A stretch of 64,000 nucleotides of DNA. It comes from Streptomyces sp. KMM 9044. GTDB taxonomy: Bacteria; Actinomycetota; Actinomycetes; Streptomycetales; Streptomycetaceae. Below are positions 1 to 7,770 of this stretch, piece by piece. Positions within the stretch are counted from its first letter, which is position 1; the number at the start of each line of letters is the position of its first letter. The notes under the pieces were generated by a model. It saw only the letters and a list, made by a program, of their open reading frames with translations, was not told the DNA's origin and did not search any database. The translations under genes were made by a program, and so were the position numbers. The stretch covers positions 992,001 to 1,056,000 of the forward strand of contig NZ_CP113910.1 in NCBI RefSeq assembly GCF_024701375.2. The letters run 5' to 3'.

Positions 1-396
1 AGTCGGCGAGGCAGGCGTCGGGGCCGGGGCGCGGGCCAGGCTCTGCAGGACGGCGGCGATCGACTTGGCCTGGATCTCGCGGATGGCGACGGCTTCGGCG
101 AGTCGGCGGGTGCCGTCGAGGAGGTGGGAGACCTCGTGCGGGCCGATCTGCCGCTCGGGGTGGATGAGCCGGGTGAGGTGGTCGCGGTGGAAGTCGATGC
201 TGCGCTCGGCCAGGGCGAGGGTGTCGTGCATACCGAGCAGGGCGGAGAGCATGCCGGGTGGCTGGTCCTGTGCGTGGGCTTTGAGGTCGGCGAGCGGTGC
301 GTCGTACAGGTCCTCGATCTGTACGGCTATGTCAGTGGACGTGAGGTGGAGCAATCGGGGGCTTTCACGGTCGGCGGGCCTGAGCCGCCCCGGCAC
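1..396 (-). CDS. hypothetical helical protein (partial, runs off left edge)
   Basis: The minus strand is open from the window edge to about 396 with typical Streptomyces codon use. The peptide is mostly helical (IEDLYDAPLADLKAHA..., HDTLALAERSIDFHRDHLTRLIHPER...). I placed the start at a GTG at 396; a TTG at 353 would also fit, and neither has a clear ribosome binding site. The reading frame overlaps the end of the next gene upstream, as do most genes here. I recognise no family. The amphipathic pattern resembles the small helical proteins at 33.2 and 34.4 kb. Confidence 0.6.
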   Translation of the reverse strand, partial: MPGRLRPADRESPRLLHLTSTDIAVQIEDLYDAPLADLKAHAQDQPPGMLSALLGMHDTLALAERSIDFHRDHLTRLIHPERQIGPHEVSHLLDGTRRLAEAVAIREIQAKSIAAVLQSLARAPAPTPASPT

Positions 397-808
397 GCTG
401 GGGTGCCGGGGCGGCAGACGGGGGCAGGGTGGCGGTGGCCCTGAGCTGAGCCGTTCGTACGGGCCGGGACTGCTGGGCGGGCGGGGGCATGGTGCGCAGC
501 AGCTCGCCTAGGGCTGCGCGGTAGCCGTCGCGGGCCTCCAGTGCTGCTTCCAGCCACTGCGCGTCGAAGCGGAGCTTGTCCGCCGACAGTTCGTCCATGT
601 CAAGGGCGGGATCCATGTCGGCGTGGACACGGTCGCGGATGCGGGTGACCTGCTCCTCGGTGAGCGCCAGGAACGAGCGCAGCTCCAGAGCGTGGGCGAG
701 TGCGGGTGGAGCATCGTGGCCGGCAGCCGCCTCGTACAGCTCGGGTACCGGGTTCCCGAAGACCTTCTGCAGGTCGGCGTCCATGGTGCTGGCCTTGTCC
801 CGGCTCAT
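365..808 (-). CDS. hypothetical protein
   Basis: A 147-residue protein whose ATG overlaps the stop of the upstream gene (ATGA at 805-808), so the two are probably translationally coupled. The middle is charged and helical (VTRIRDRVHADMDPALDMDEL), and the last 35 residues are Ala/Pro/Arg-rich, the low-complexity tail common to many small genes in this window. An in-frame extension to 1138 exists, but it is Arg/Pro-rich and lies opposite another gene, so I reject it. No domain recognised; function unknown. Confidence 0.7.
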   Translation of the reverse strand: MSRDKASTMDADLQKVFGNPVPELYEAAAGHDAPPALAHALELRSFLALTEEQVTRIRDRVHADMDPALDMDELSADKLRFDAQWLEAALEARDGYRAALGELLRTMPPPAQQSRPVRTAQLRATATLPPSAAPAPQRAGAAQARRP

Positions 809-1287
809 CGGGCGGACCGTGCTGGCCCCCACGCCGACGCCGGCGCGGGTGTCCCTGTCGGCCGGTTGGGGGCGCTGGTCTGCACCGCCGGGCCGCTTCG
901 GGTCTGGAGACGGGCCAGGCGCTCTGCGGCGAGGCCCTTCTTGCCCGGAGCGTCCGGGTCGAGGAGCCAACGTACGACCATGGCCCGGCCGTCGCGGGCA
1001 GTGACGGCGGCGTTCACTCGGTGGGCGAGGCCCATCGTCGGATCGTCGACCTCGCTGGGCTGGGTCTGTAGGGCTGCGACGAGGTCGTCCTCCGCACGCT
1101 CCAGCACGGACTGGGCCTCGACGAGAAGGCCGTGCCACTTGACGACGTCGGTGGCGTCCGGGTTCGCAGTCGGAGCGGCGGCGACCGCAGCCTTCAACTG
1201 GTCCATGCCCATGTCGAAGCGGGCCTCGATCCGTTCGGTGAGCACGCCCACGACATCCGCAGACTCATCGGATATGCCGTCGGTCAA
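805..1287 (-). CDS. hypothetical protein
   Basis: A 160-residue acidic, largely helical protein starting with ATG at 1287, with a purine-rich stretch (CAGGAGATCCC) just upstream as ribosome binding site. The N-terminal two thirds look like a helical bundle (VLTERIEARFDMGMDQLKAA, LVEAQSVLERAEDDLVAAL). The tail is Pro/Ala-rich. It heads a minus-strand run of three overlapping small genes that continues to the left edge. No family recognised. Confidence 0.7.
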   Translation of the reverse strand: MTDGISDESADVVGVLTERIEARFDMGMDQLKAAVAAAPTANPDATDVVKWHGLLVEAQSVLERAEDDLVAALQTQPSEVDDPTMGLAHRVNAAVTARDGRAMVVRWLLDPDAPGKKGLAAERLARLQTRSGPAVQTSAPNRPTGTPAPASAWGPARSAR

Positions 1288-1386
1288 AGGGATCTCCTGT
1301 TCTGGATAGGCCGGTGCCTGGGGAATGTAAGAGGCGGCTGTACTCGGTGCCCGCGCCGCTTCGCGGGACGTGCTGGGTCCGGCCAG

Positions 1387-1740
1387 TCAGTCCAGGCACA
1401 TGCGAACGTCGCGGTAGACGTACGTGCCGGAGACCCAGCCCTTGACCCCGGTCGTCTTGTCCGTGATGTAGAGCCAGTTGCCGCTCTTCTTGGCCACGCT
1501 GAACTTGTGGTTCTTGTAGAGCACGCCGAGCGCGGTGGACTTCGAGCTGGCCTTGGACCGGATGATCACGGCCTTGGCGTGCACCTCGTAAGGGAGCGGT
1601 GGCAGGTTGTGGCAGCTCACGGCAGGGGTGGCGGTTGCTGCGGTGGGTACGGTCGCGGCGCTGGCGGAGGTGACGGACAGCGCCGGCAGCGCGAGCGCGC
1701 CGAGCATCGCCGCGGATATGGCAATTCGGGTGGAGCGCAT
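1387..1740 (-). CDS. secreted SH3-like domain protein
   Basis: A 117-residue protein with a clear signal peptide: basic start (MRSTRIAISAAMLG), hydrophobic core and an AxA-type cleavage region near residue 29. The mature part looks like a bacterial SH3 (SH3b) fold: VHAKAVIIRSKAS, then LGVLYKNHKFSV, then WLYITD and GWVSGTYV. Such domains usually bind cell wall or proteins outside the cell. The start is the ATG at 1740 behind a GGAGG. A second small secreted protein of similar design (7191-7556) lies in the transfer operon, so a role at the cell surface during mating is plausible but inferred. Confidence 0.8.
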   Translation of the reverse strand: MRSTRIAISAAMLGALALPALSVTSASAATVPTAATATPAVSCHNLPPLPYEVHAKAVIIRSKASSKSTALGVLYKNHKFSVAKKSGNWLYITDKTTGVKGWVSGTYVYRDVRMCLD

Positions 1741-1824
1741 GCGGAAGAAACCTCCGTGAAGGCACAGGGAATGCGGGGAAGGGGCCGCGGGAGTTGTTCC
1801 GGCGGCTGTATAAGAGTCCGGAGA

Positions 1825-1866
1825 ATCGCCGGTTTGGCTAACCGGCGATCGTCGGCTATGTTGCGC
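1825..1866 (+). promoter_or_regulatory. palindromic promoter-like element, copy A
   Basis: A perfect inverted repeat with 10-bp arms and a 5-base spacer occupies 1825-1849. On the plus strand it overlaps a -35-like TTGGCT (1834-1839) followed after exactly 17 bases by TATGTT (1857-1862). Near-identical copies occur at 28.35, 45.12 and 50.45 kb, with the same 17-base spacing and the same asymmetric spacer. It lies between the end of the gene at 1888 and the start of the secreted protein at 1740. Read as a promoter it points antisense into the 3' end of the 1888-2631 gene; it could instead be an operator or a hairpin terminator. Confidence 0.6.
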
Positions 1867-1887
1867 CGCCCGACTCCGGCTGAGCGC

Positions 1888-2631
1888 TCAACGTGAACGG
1901 CCTGGCGGGCGTGGGGCAGGGGCTTTCGCCACGCTGGCCGGGTGGCTGGCGGTGACTGCCGGGCGGACCGGCGGGAGAGGGGCGGCCTCGCCGGTGAGGC
2001 GGTCGTTGCACCACTGCAGGGCCTCATCGGCCGTGTCGAAGCCGCCCTCGCGCAGGGTGTGCGTCCACCTCTCGGTATCGACCTCCTCGACCACCACGCG
2101 GAACGGGCTGGGGGCTTGCGCGTCCAGGGCACGCAGAACCACGACGATGACCATGTCGTCCGGGTTGTCGCTGGTGTAGGAGTAGCCCATGGCGTAGTGG
2201 TCGCCGTCGCCGACGAGGCGTCGCTCCAGTGCTCGCGTGGCCTCGTCCGCTGGAGGCGGTCCCGATTCGGCGTCGAGGTCGATGGCGTCGTGCGGGCAGC
2301 CGCGGTGGATGAGCCAGGACTGCGCCATCGCGGGCAGCGGCAGCGGTGCCTGCTCGAAGCTGAACGTCCGCTTCTCGTAGTCCCGTTGCAGATGCACGGC
2401 GAGTATCTGGGGCATGCCGGGGTGTCCCCAGGTGGCGGTGCGGTCGAACAGTACGTAGTAGCTGTTCGGGCCGTCGTGGTGTTCGGCGAGGGGGACGAGC
2501 ATGTCCTCGTGGACAGCGACCTTGCGGTAGAAGTCGAGGTACCTCTCCTCGTCGGGGTCGAGGTCGTCCAGTTCGAAGTCGACGTGGGGGATGGACTTCT
2601 CGACCGGCGCCGGTTCGGTGGGGGACAACAA
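1888..2631 (-). CDS. hypothetical protein
   Basis: A 247-residue protein starting at a TTG (2631) placed six bases behind a GAAAGG. It has an acidic N-terminus (FELDDLDPDEERYLDFYRKV), a central region containing the motif TDNPDDMVIVVVLRALD, and a Pro-rich tail. No family recognised. The reading frame stays open upstream of the TTG into the remnant at 2655-3281, but no better start is present. Copy A of the palindromic element follows its stop codon. Confidence 0.7.
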   Translation of the reverse strand: MLSPTEPAPVEKSIPHVDFELDDLDPDEERYLDFYRKVAVHEDMLVPLAEHHDGPNSYYVLFDRTATWGHPGMPQILAVHLQRDYEKRTFSFEQAPLPLPAMAQSWLIHRGCPHDAIDLDAESGPPPADEATRALERRLVGDGDHYAMGYSYTSDNPDDMVIVVVLRALDAQAPSPFRVVVEEVDTERWTHTLREGGFDTADEALQWCNDRLTGEAAPLPPVRPAVTASHPASVAKAPAPRPPGRSR

Positions 2632-2654
2632 GAGCCTTTCGGGATCGGTGGATT

Positions 2655-3281
2655 TCAGCGCCGCTTCGCGGGAGTGGACGGCGAGGCACCGGGGCGATCC
2701 GGGCTCTTCGGCACGTGCGTCGTTGGAGTCCGGCGTCGGTGAGGGAGACAGGCTGGCCGGCGTGTACCGGGTGGCTGGTGTCCCGGACGATCAGGCCGAC
2801 GCGTTGCAGTTTCTGCATCTGGGGGTAGGGGATGCGGGTGCCGGAGGAGGCGGTCACGGATGCTCTGCCGGTCGGTCAGGAGGTGTTCGTGGAGCTTGGT
2901 ACCGCCGACGATGGCGAGCAGTGCCGCCCGGTCATCGGTCGAAAGCGGTGGTCCGTCGGGCCTCGACGCTGAGGCGGCGGCCTCGATGGGCTCCAGGGCG
3001 ACGAGCACCTTCTGGGTGGCGGCGTGGCGCGCGTCGGTGGCTACCTCCAGTTGGTCCACGGTGCGGTCGATGCGTACGAAGAGGGCGCCGTCGACAGGGA
3101 ACTCGCCGTTCATGAGCCGGTTGAGCAGCTTGAAGTGGAAGGTGATGCCGATCTATGCGTTGGCCGGCGTGCGGTGCCGGTCAACCAGCTGGGCGTGTGG
3201 TTCGTCGAGGGCGTCGCGGTTGCGGTAGGCCCACAGGGCGTCGATGCCGTGGCCGGTGATGGTCGAGCTGCATGACCGCAC
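2655..3281 (-). pseudogene. broken winged-helix-like (MarR-type) gene
   Basis: The frame opens at a GTG near 3281 (STITGHGIDALWAYRNRD...) and is interrupted by an in-frame TAG at about 3155-3157. After that the same frame continues through FHFKLLNRLMNGEFPVDG and a helical segment. Near 2840 the coding signal moves to another frame that reads GTRIPYPQMQKLQ, then RDTSHPVHAGQPVSLTDAG, which looks like the recognition helix and wing of a winged-helix protein. It then appears to return to the first frame, ending at 2655. I infer a gene broken by one nonsense codon and one or two single-base shifts. Translation from ATG 3113 would give only a 152-residue chimera. Confidence 0.55.
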
Positions 3282-3333
3282 GCCGGGCGGGTGTCGGCGC
3301 GGGTTGAGGGGGCGTGGGCGACGCTCCGTGCGT

Positions 3334-3819
3334 TCAGCGGGTGGGATGGTGCGCGGGGTTGAGTGCGGGACGGGGCAGACCCGGCAGCGCAGCAGGCGGC
3401 GGACCAGGCCGGGGTACGGGAGTGCGGGTGGTCAGCTGCGGGGAACGCGAGCGGGCCGCGTGCGTCCGAGCGCTCAGCGGCCGGCGGGTCATCCCCAGGC
3501 GGCGGCCGACTTCGTCGTAGATATCGTTGCCCGCACGCGGCCGAACCGCGATGACGTGGATTTCCTTGGGGTGGGCGGATTCCGCAGGCGCCGGACGGAC
3601 GCCGTAAACGACGCGCCAGTCCTTGCGGCGGTCCACGAACAGCTTCCGGAATCCCTCCAGGTCGCCATCGAGGCGCTGTCCGAAGCGCTGCGCGTTCACC
3701 ACTTCCTGCAGGTAGGCGAGGGTGAGGTCGCGGATATCGCTGGGGGCCTGGAGGAGATCGGTCAGCGCGCGAGGGTCGAAGCTCAGTCCGAAGGCAGGCT
3801 GTCCGGCTCTCGCAGTCAT
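3334..3819 (-). CDS. RelE/ParE-like toxin family protein
   Basis: A 161-residue protein. Residues about 1-100 look like the RelE/ParE fold of ribosome- or gyrase-targeting toxins: a helical start (LTDLLQAPSDIRDLTLAYLQEVV), then strands ending in DWRVVYGVRPAP and KEIHVIAVRPR, followed by a helix with RAGNDIYDEVGRRLG. The C-terminal 50 residues are an Arg/Pro-rich extension unusual for the family. Its ATG overlaps the stop of the DUF4913 gene (ATGA, 3816-3819). No classical antitoxin precedes it; DUF4913 or the broken winged-helix gene downstream is the only candidate partner. Toxicity is inferred. Confidence 0.65.
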   Translation of the reverse strand: MTARAGQPAFGLSFDPRALTDLLQAPSDIRDLTLAYLQEVVNAQRFGQRLDGDLEGFRKLFVDRRKDWRVVYGVRPAPAESAHPKEIHVIAVRPRAGNDIYDEVGRRLGMTRRPLSARTHAARSRSPQLTTRTPVPRPGPPPAALPGLPRPALNPAHHPTR

Positions 3820-4457
3820 GACGTCGGCTCGTCCGGCTCGGTGGCTTCCTCTGTGGCCGCGGTCTCGGTGCGCACGGACGGCGGCGGGCCGGGCAGGAGA
3901 CGGTGCGCGGGCCGGTCGGGAGAGGTCATGCAGGCCGACAGCGGTCCGCCCGGAGCACGAATCGCGGCGACGGCATGGGTGAGGAAGTCCCGGTGCCACA
4001 CGAACAGCCCGGAGAGCCCGGCTTCGGGGTCTTTGTGCTGCTGGTAGGCGAGCCACAGGGCGTGGAGCCAGGCCACGACGTCGTCGTGTTCCTGCCACTG
4101 CAGGCACCAGGGCGCCGCGGTGGTGACCTCCGCCCCGTAGACCGGGAGGAAGAAGTCGTCGACCCAGTCCGAGAGGGCGTCGAGTTCGTCTTCCCGTTCC
4201 TCCCCGTCAAGTTCCAGGATCGGGCGGGGCTCCGGCGGAGCTGCGGCCGGAAGCCCGCCGAGTCCCGGCATGCCGAACGCGGCGAACGGTGACCCGCTCG
4301 GCGCCGGCGCGGATGCGAGGTGGTCGAGCTGCTGAGCCTGCTGCGCCGACTGCTCCATAAGCCGCCGCACGCTCGCCTCGATTCCCTCCAACTGCGGATC
4401 CGGAATGCGAACCGGCTCCAACTCCCCATCTTCAGAGGGCTTTGCGGTTTCGGACAT
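3816..4457 (-). CDS. DUF4913 family protein
   Basis: A 213-residue protein. Residues about 95-185 match the DUF4913 pattern known from actinobacterial plasmids: LSDWVDDFFLPVYG, EVTTAAPWCLQWQEH, WLHALWLAYQ, DPEAGLSGLFVWHRDFL and the closing RAPGGPLSAC. The first 90 residues are acidic with a short coiled-coil-like part (RRLMEQSAQQAQQLDHL). The function of DUF4913 is not known. It is translationally coupled to the ParE-like gene downstream. The start is the ATG at 4457. Confidence 0.8.
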   Translation of the reverse strand: MSETAKPSEDGELEPVRIPDPQLEGIEASVRRLMEQSAQQAQQLDHLASAPAPSGSPFAAFGMPGLGGLPAAAPPEPRPILELDGEEREDELDALSDWVDDFFLPVYGAEVTTAAPWCLQWQEHDDVVAWLHALWLAYQQHKDPEAGLSGLFVWHRDFLTHAVAAIRAPGGPLSACMTSPDRPAHRLLPGPPPSVRTETAATEEATEPDEPTS

Positions 4458-4609
4458 TGAAAGTTCGGCCTCCTACGAGACACGGGATAAGAGAAGGGCG
4501 AAAGCGTCGTTGCACGGACCGGACAGCGAAATCGCACGTCCGCTCCGGCGTTGCTCCACCAGCGGCTATGCAGGTAGCCGGTGGCGTTGGCGGCAGGAGA
4601 GGACCCGGA

Positions 4610-5365
4610 TCAGACGGCGAGAACCACGTCGTCCTGCGTGAGGGTTGCGCGGATCGTCTCGGCGAGCCGGTCGGCCGCGATCGACGCGTAGTGCTCGGTC
4701 TTCTCCACGCCGATGAAGTCCCGGCCTTCCAGCAGGGCGGCGACGCCCGTGGAGCCGGAGCCGGCGCAGAAGTCGAGGACCGTGCCGCCTTCGGGGCTGA
4801 TCTTGACCAGCTCGCGCATCACCTCGACCGGCTTCTGCGTGATGTGCTGGCGCTTGGACCCCGAGGGCTGCGAAGCCGAGTACATACCCGGCAGGTAGAC
4901 CGGGTTCCGGGAGCCGTCAATCGGCCCCTTGGACGCCCAGACGATGAATTCGCAGTTCTGGGTGAACCGGCCCTTCTGGGGCCTGGCCTGCGGCTTGTGC
5001 CAGGCCAGCACTCCGCGCCACAGCCATCCGGCGGCCTGAATGGCGTCCGTCGTCGTGGGGAGTTGGCGCCAGTCGGTGAACAGCAGCGCGGTCCCGCCGG
5101 TCTTCGTCAGCCGGTGGGCCTCAGTCATGATCTGCGTCAGCCAGAACGAGTAGGACCGCTGGTCCATGTTCTCGCCGGGGAAGTCGGCAAGGTCGTTCTT
5201 GGCATCGGCGGAGGTGTACTTCTGCTTCGCGGAGCGGGTGGTGCGCTCCTTCGCGGTCCGGCCACCGCTGTTGTACGGCGGGTCGGTGATGACGGAGTCG
5301 ACGCAGCCGTCCGGGAGACCGGAGAGAACGGCCAGAGCGTCGCCCTGATGCAGGGAAAAAGGCAA
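4610..5365 (-). CDS. orphan site-specific DNA methyltransferase (amino-MTase, beta order)
   Basis: A 251-residue methyltransferase of the DNA adenine-N6 / cytosine-N4 group. The catalytic motif DPPY comes first (about residues 28-31, VITDPPYNSGG) and the AdoMet-binding motif comes late (VLDFCAGSGSTGVAALLEGRDFIGVE, about 193-217), the beta-class order with the target recognition region between. HITQKPVEVMREL precedes motif I as usual. It starts at a TTG (5365) behind an AGGGG. No restriction endonuclease lies next to it, so it is likely a solitary protective or regulatory enzyme, perhaps masking the plasmid from host restriction. Confidence 0.88.
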   Translation of the reverse strand: MPFSLHQGDALAVLSGLPDGCVDSVITDPPYNSGGRTAKERTTRSAKQKYTSADAKNDLADFPGENMDQRSYSFWLTQIMTEAHRLTKTGGTALLFTDWRQLPTTTDAIQAAGWLWRGVLAWHKPQARPQKGRFTQNCEFIVWASKGPIDGSRNPVYLPGMYSASQPSGSKRQHITQKPVEVMRELVKISPEGGTVLDFCAGSGSTGVAALLEGRDFIGVEKTEHYASIAADRLAETIRATLTQDDVVLAV

Positions 5366-5823
5366 AGAGGAACCCCTATTCGGGTGCGGAATCGCGGAGG
5401 GAGACCCCGCCTCGCACAGGAGTCCTCACGGGCCGGAAATGGGCATGCAGAAGCCCATGGCCACAGGCGGAGGAAGGCGAGGGGGGAGTCCAAGAACTGT
5501 AGAGCCGAATCCGCCGACGACCAAGAAGTGCCGTGCTGAGGTGCCGGTTTCCGGCACCTCACGCCGAACTTTTTGGTCAACCGCCGATCCGCGCCTACTG
5601 TTTTTGAACCGCCCGGCGCACACCGCCGCTGGCTACTCCCCTGCCACACCTCACGGAGGTACCCCCTGCCCCGGCACACCTAGCTCACGGCACGGCCACA
5701 CACGGAGCAAGCGGCAACTCGCCCACACCGGCCCGTCTCCGATCGCCCACCCCGGCCGCCGCGTCCTTCCACCACGCCTCGCGCACGCGCCACGCCGGAC
5801 ACCACACCCTCAAGGAGCCGTTC
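5366..5823. other. control region between methyltransferase and transfer operon
   Basis: About 460 bases between divergent genes with no convincing gene. Open frames exist, but their codon composition is wrong and they cross the promoter. The region holds an 11-bp-arm palindrome, a promoter-like sequence, T-rich tracts and a GGAGG at about 5655 without a usable start behind it. Most of it is presumably leader and control DNA for the transfer operon. Confidence 0.5.
5537..5601 (+). promoter_or_regulatory. palindrome plus promoter-like site of the transfer operon
   Basis: A perfect inverted repeat (arms TGAGGTGCCGG, loop TTT) occupies 5537-5561. Twelve bases later comes TTGGTC (5573-5578), a 17-base spacer, then TACTGT (5596-5601). 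The block from the -35 into the spacer closely resembles the four repeated palindromic elements elsewhere (TTGGyCAACCG). It lies about 220 bases before the first translated frame of the conjugation operon. I read it as the operon promoter with an operator just upstream; a dimeric repressor is the likely ligand, but its gene is not identified. Confidence 0.5.
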
Positions 5824-5886
5824 ATGACGTCTCGCTACCCACCCATGCCCGAAACCGCTGACCGGCGAGCGGTCCGCTCAGGTTGA
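5824..5886 (+). CDS. 20-residue leader peptide ORF
   Basis: ATG 5824 sits behind a good AAGGAG and encodes only 20 codons before TGA at 5884-5886. That stop overlaps the TTG start (5883) of the peptidoglycan hydrolase in a different frame, so the good ribosome binding site serves the leader and the hydrolase would be translated by coupling. An alternative is that one base is missing here and the leader is the true N-terminus of the hydrolase, giving it a cytoplasmic segment before its membrane helix. Confidence 0.45.
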   Translation: MTSRYPPMPETADRRAVRSG

Positions 5887-7016
5887 AGGGGCTCGCCGCC
5901 GGTATCGGCGTTGTCTTCCTCTCCCCGCTCCTGATCGTCGGCATGGGCATGACGCTGGCCTCCTCCGCCGATGCCGTGCAGAGCAGCGGCTCCTTCAGCG
6001 ACTGCCTGACCGATATCGACAGCGACAAGGTCGCCGAGCAGGTAACCAAGATCCTCGACGGCGCCTCCGACAAAGACGTGCACGTCGAGGGCTTGGACCT
6101 GCCCGCCGAGCAGGTCCCGAATGCCCAGACGATCGTGGCCGCCGGCCTCTCCCTCGACGTCTCTAAGAAGGGACAGATCATCGCGCTCGCCACGGCGATG
6201 CAGGAGAGCCGACTGCGCAACCTCAACTACGGCGACCGCGACTCCCTCGGACTCTTCCAGCAGCGTCCCTCCCAGGGTTGGGGCAGCGCCCAGCAGATCC
6301 GTGATCCGGTCTACGCCTCCGAGCAGTTCTACAAGCACTTGCTGAAGGTGGACGGCTGGCAGCAGATGACTGTCACCCAGGCTGCCCAAGCCGTGCAGAA
6401 GTCCGGTTTCCCGGACGCGTATGCGCAGTGGGAAAGCCTGGCCACCGCGCTGCAGTGCGCCATCGCCAAGACCTTCCCCGGCGCAGGCGATGACGCGGAC
6501 GACAAGGACGCACACCAGGGCGAGAAGCCCTCGACCAGCACGACCGGCTGTGCGCCGGGCCAGGATGGGTCAGGCTTCGGCCGCATCCCCGAAGGGAGCG
6601 TCCCCAAGGGCTACTCGATCCCCAAGGACGCCGACCCGAAGGCCCGAAAGGCCATCGAGTGGGCGATGCACCAACTCGGCACGCTCTACCAGTGGGGCGG
6701 ATCCTGCACGAACGCGCACGGTCCCGACCCTATGGGCCGCTGCGACTGCTCCAGCCTGATGCAGCAGGCGTACGCCCATGTCGGCATCACGCTCACCCGC
6801 ACCACGTACACGCAGGTCAACGAAGGCAAGGCGGTCTCGCCCGCTCGCCTAAAGCCCGGCGACCTGATCTTCAGTCGCGGTACCGCCGCCCGGCCCGAGC
6901 ACGTCGGCATGTACATGGGCGAGGGCCTCGTGATCGAGGCACCGCGCACCACCAAACCGGTCCGGATCACCCCGCTCAAGGACTGGGACATTCTCGCCGC
7001 CCGCCGCGTCCTCTGA
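5883..7016 (+). CDS. conjugation cell-wall hydrolase: lytic transglycosylase-like plus NlpC/P60
   Basis: A 377-residue protein with an N-terminal membrane helix (residues 5-25). A lysozyme-like domain follows (about 75-205), with the likely catalytic Glu in ATAMQESRLRN and the family run SLGLFQQRPSQGWG. An acidic linker leads to a C-terminal NlpC/P60 cysteine peptidase (about 255-377), with Cys in CDCSSLMQQAY near 287 and His in PEHVGMYMG near 339. Bifunctional hydrolases of this build open the wall locally for type IV secretion machines of Gram-positive bacteria. As first large gene of the transfer operon it fits that role. Its TTG start overlaps the leader stop. Confidence 0.88.
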   Translation: MKGLAAGIGVVFLSPLLIVGMGMTLASSADAVQSSGSFSDCLTDIDSDKVAEQVTKILDGASDKDVHVEGLDLPAEQVPNAQTIVAAGLSLDVSKKGQIIALATAMQESRLRNLNYGDRDSLGLFQQRPSQGWGSAQQIRDPVYASEQFYKHLLKVDGWQQMTVTQAAQAVQKSGFPDAYAQWESLATALQCAIAKTFPGAGDDADDKDAHQGEKPSTSTTGCAPGQDGSGFGRIPEGSVPKGYSIPKDADPKARKAIEWAMHQLGTLYQWGGSCTNAHGPDPMGRCDCSSLMQQAYAHVGITLTRTTYTQVNEGKAVSPARLKPGDLIFSRGTAARPEHVGMYMGEGLVIEAPRTTKPVRITPLKDWDILAARRVL

Positions 7017-7190
7017 CCCCGGTCAGCCCGCAGGCCCGCGAGCCGCCGTCGCCAGGACCTCGCCAGTGGACTGCCCGATAGCCGGGCTCGGAGGCCAACT
7101 CCCTCCGCACTCGCCGTCTCGCCCGGCGAACCGCCCAGCGGGACGAGTCGAACGGCCCACTCTCCATCTCCCAACCCCCGGAGCGTCCAC

Positions 7191-7556
7191 GTGACAATCT
7201 CCTCCCGCGTCCGGCGCGCCCTCACGGCCAGCTCGATCGGCCTCGCAGTTGCCGCCGGTGGCCTGGCCAGCGCCTCCATAGCCCAGGCGTACGACACCAG
7301 CTACACGACGATCTCGTGCAAGGCGGTCAAGGTCCACAAGGATCCTTCCAAGAAGTCCGCCGTCGTGGGCATCGCCTACCGGCACGACAAGGGCGCCTAC
7401 AACCAGTTCGCGTACAAGGGCGCAGAGAAGACCTGGGACACCCGTGGCGCGGTGACCCGGAAGTCCGACGGTAAGAAGATCCGCGGATACATGATCTACG
7501 ACTGCGCCAACCCGTACGAGTCGAACCCGGCACCGAAGCCGCCGATTCCGAAGTAG
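7191..7556 (+). CDS. small secreted SH3-like protein
   Basis: A 121-residue protein starting at a GTG behind GGAG. It has a typical signal peptide (basic start, hydrophobic stretch, cleavage after AQA near residue 33). The mature part starts with ISCKAVKVHKDPSKKSAVVGIAYR, the usual beginning of an SH3b-like domain, and ends in a Pro-rich tail. It lies between the wall hydrolase and the pilin-like gene. It resembles the secreted protein at 1387-1740 in design. Surface or wall binding during mating is inferred. Confidence 0.75.
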   Translation: MTISSRVRRALTASSIGLAVAAGGLASASIAQAYDTSYTTISCKAVKVHKDPSKKSAVVGIAYRHDKGAYNQFAYKGAEKTWDTRGAVTRKSDGKKIRGYMIYDCANPYESNPAPKPPIPK

Positions 7557-7770
7557 CGCGCCCTGACAGCCCTCCCTGGCCCCAAGCAGAAAAGGCGGCT
7601 TCGAAGCCGCGCCCCGGCCCGAGGACTGGACTCTCCCCGCCTCTGCCCGACGCAGGTCCGGGCAAGCCGCCGCCGCGGCGACTTTCGCGCCCTGAGCGCA
7701 CGTCCCCCTCCGCTTCACTTTTCCCGCCGGCCCTCACCTGGCCCGCGTATGCAAGGAGCCCGCCACACCT

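Noticed and set aside
1942..2742. A 266-codon plus-strand frame opposite the 1888-2631 gene, just downstream of promoter-like copy A
   Set aside because: The peptide is Gly/Val/Arg-rich with the composition of an antisense shadow, and no ribosome binding site precedes it.
5439..5861. 140-codon frame in the control region before the transfer operon
   Set aside because: It crosses the palindrome and promoter, has Arg/Pro/His-rich shadow compos­ition, and has no ribosome binding site.
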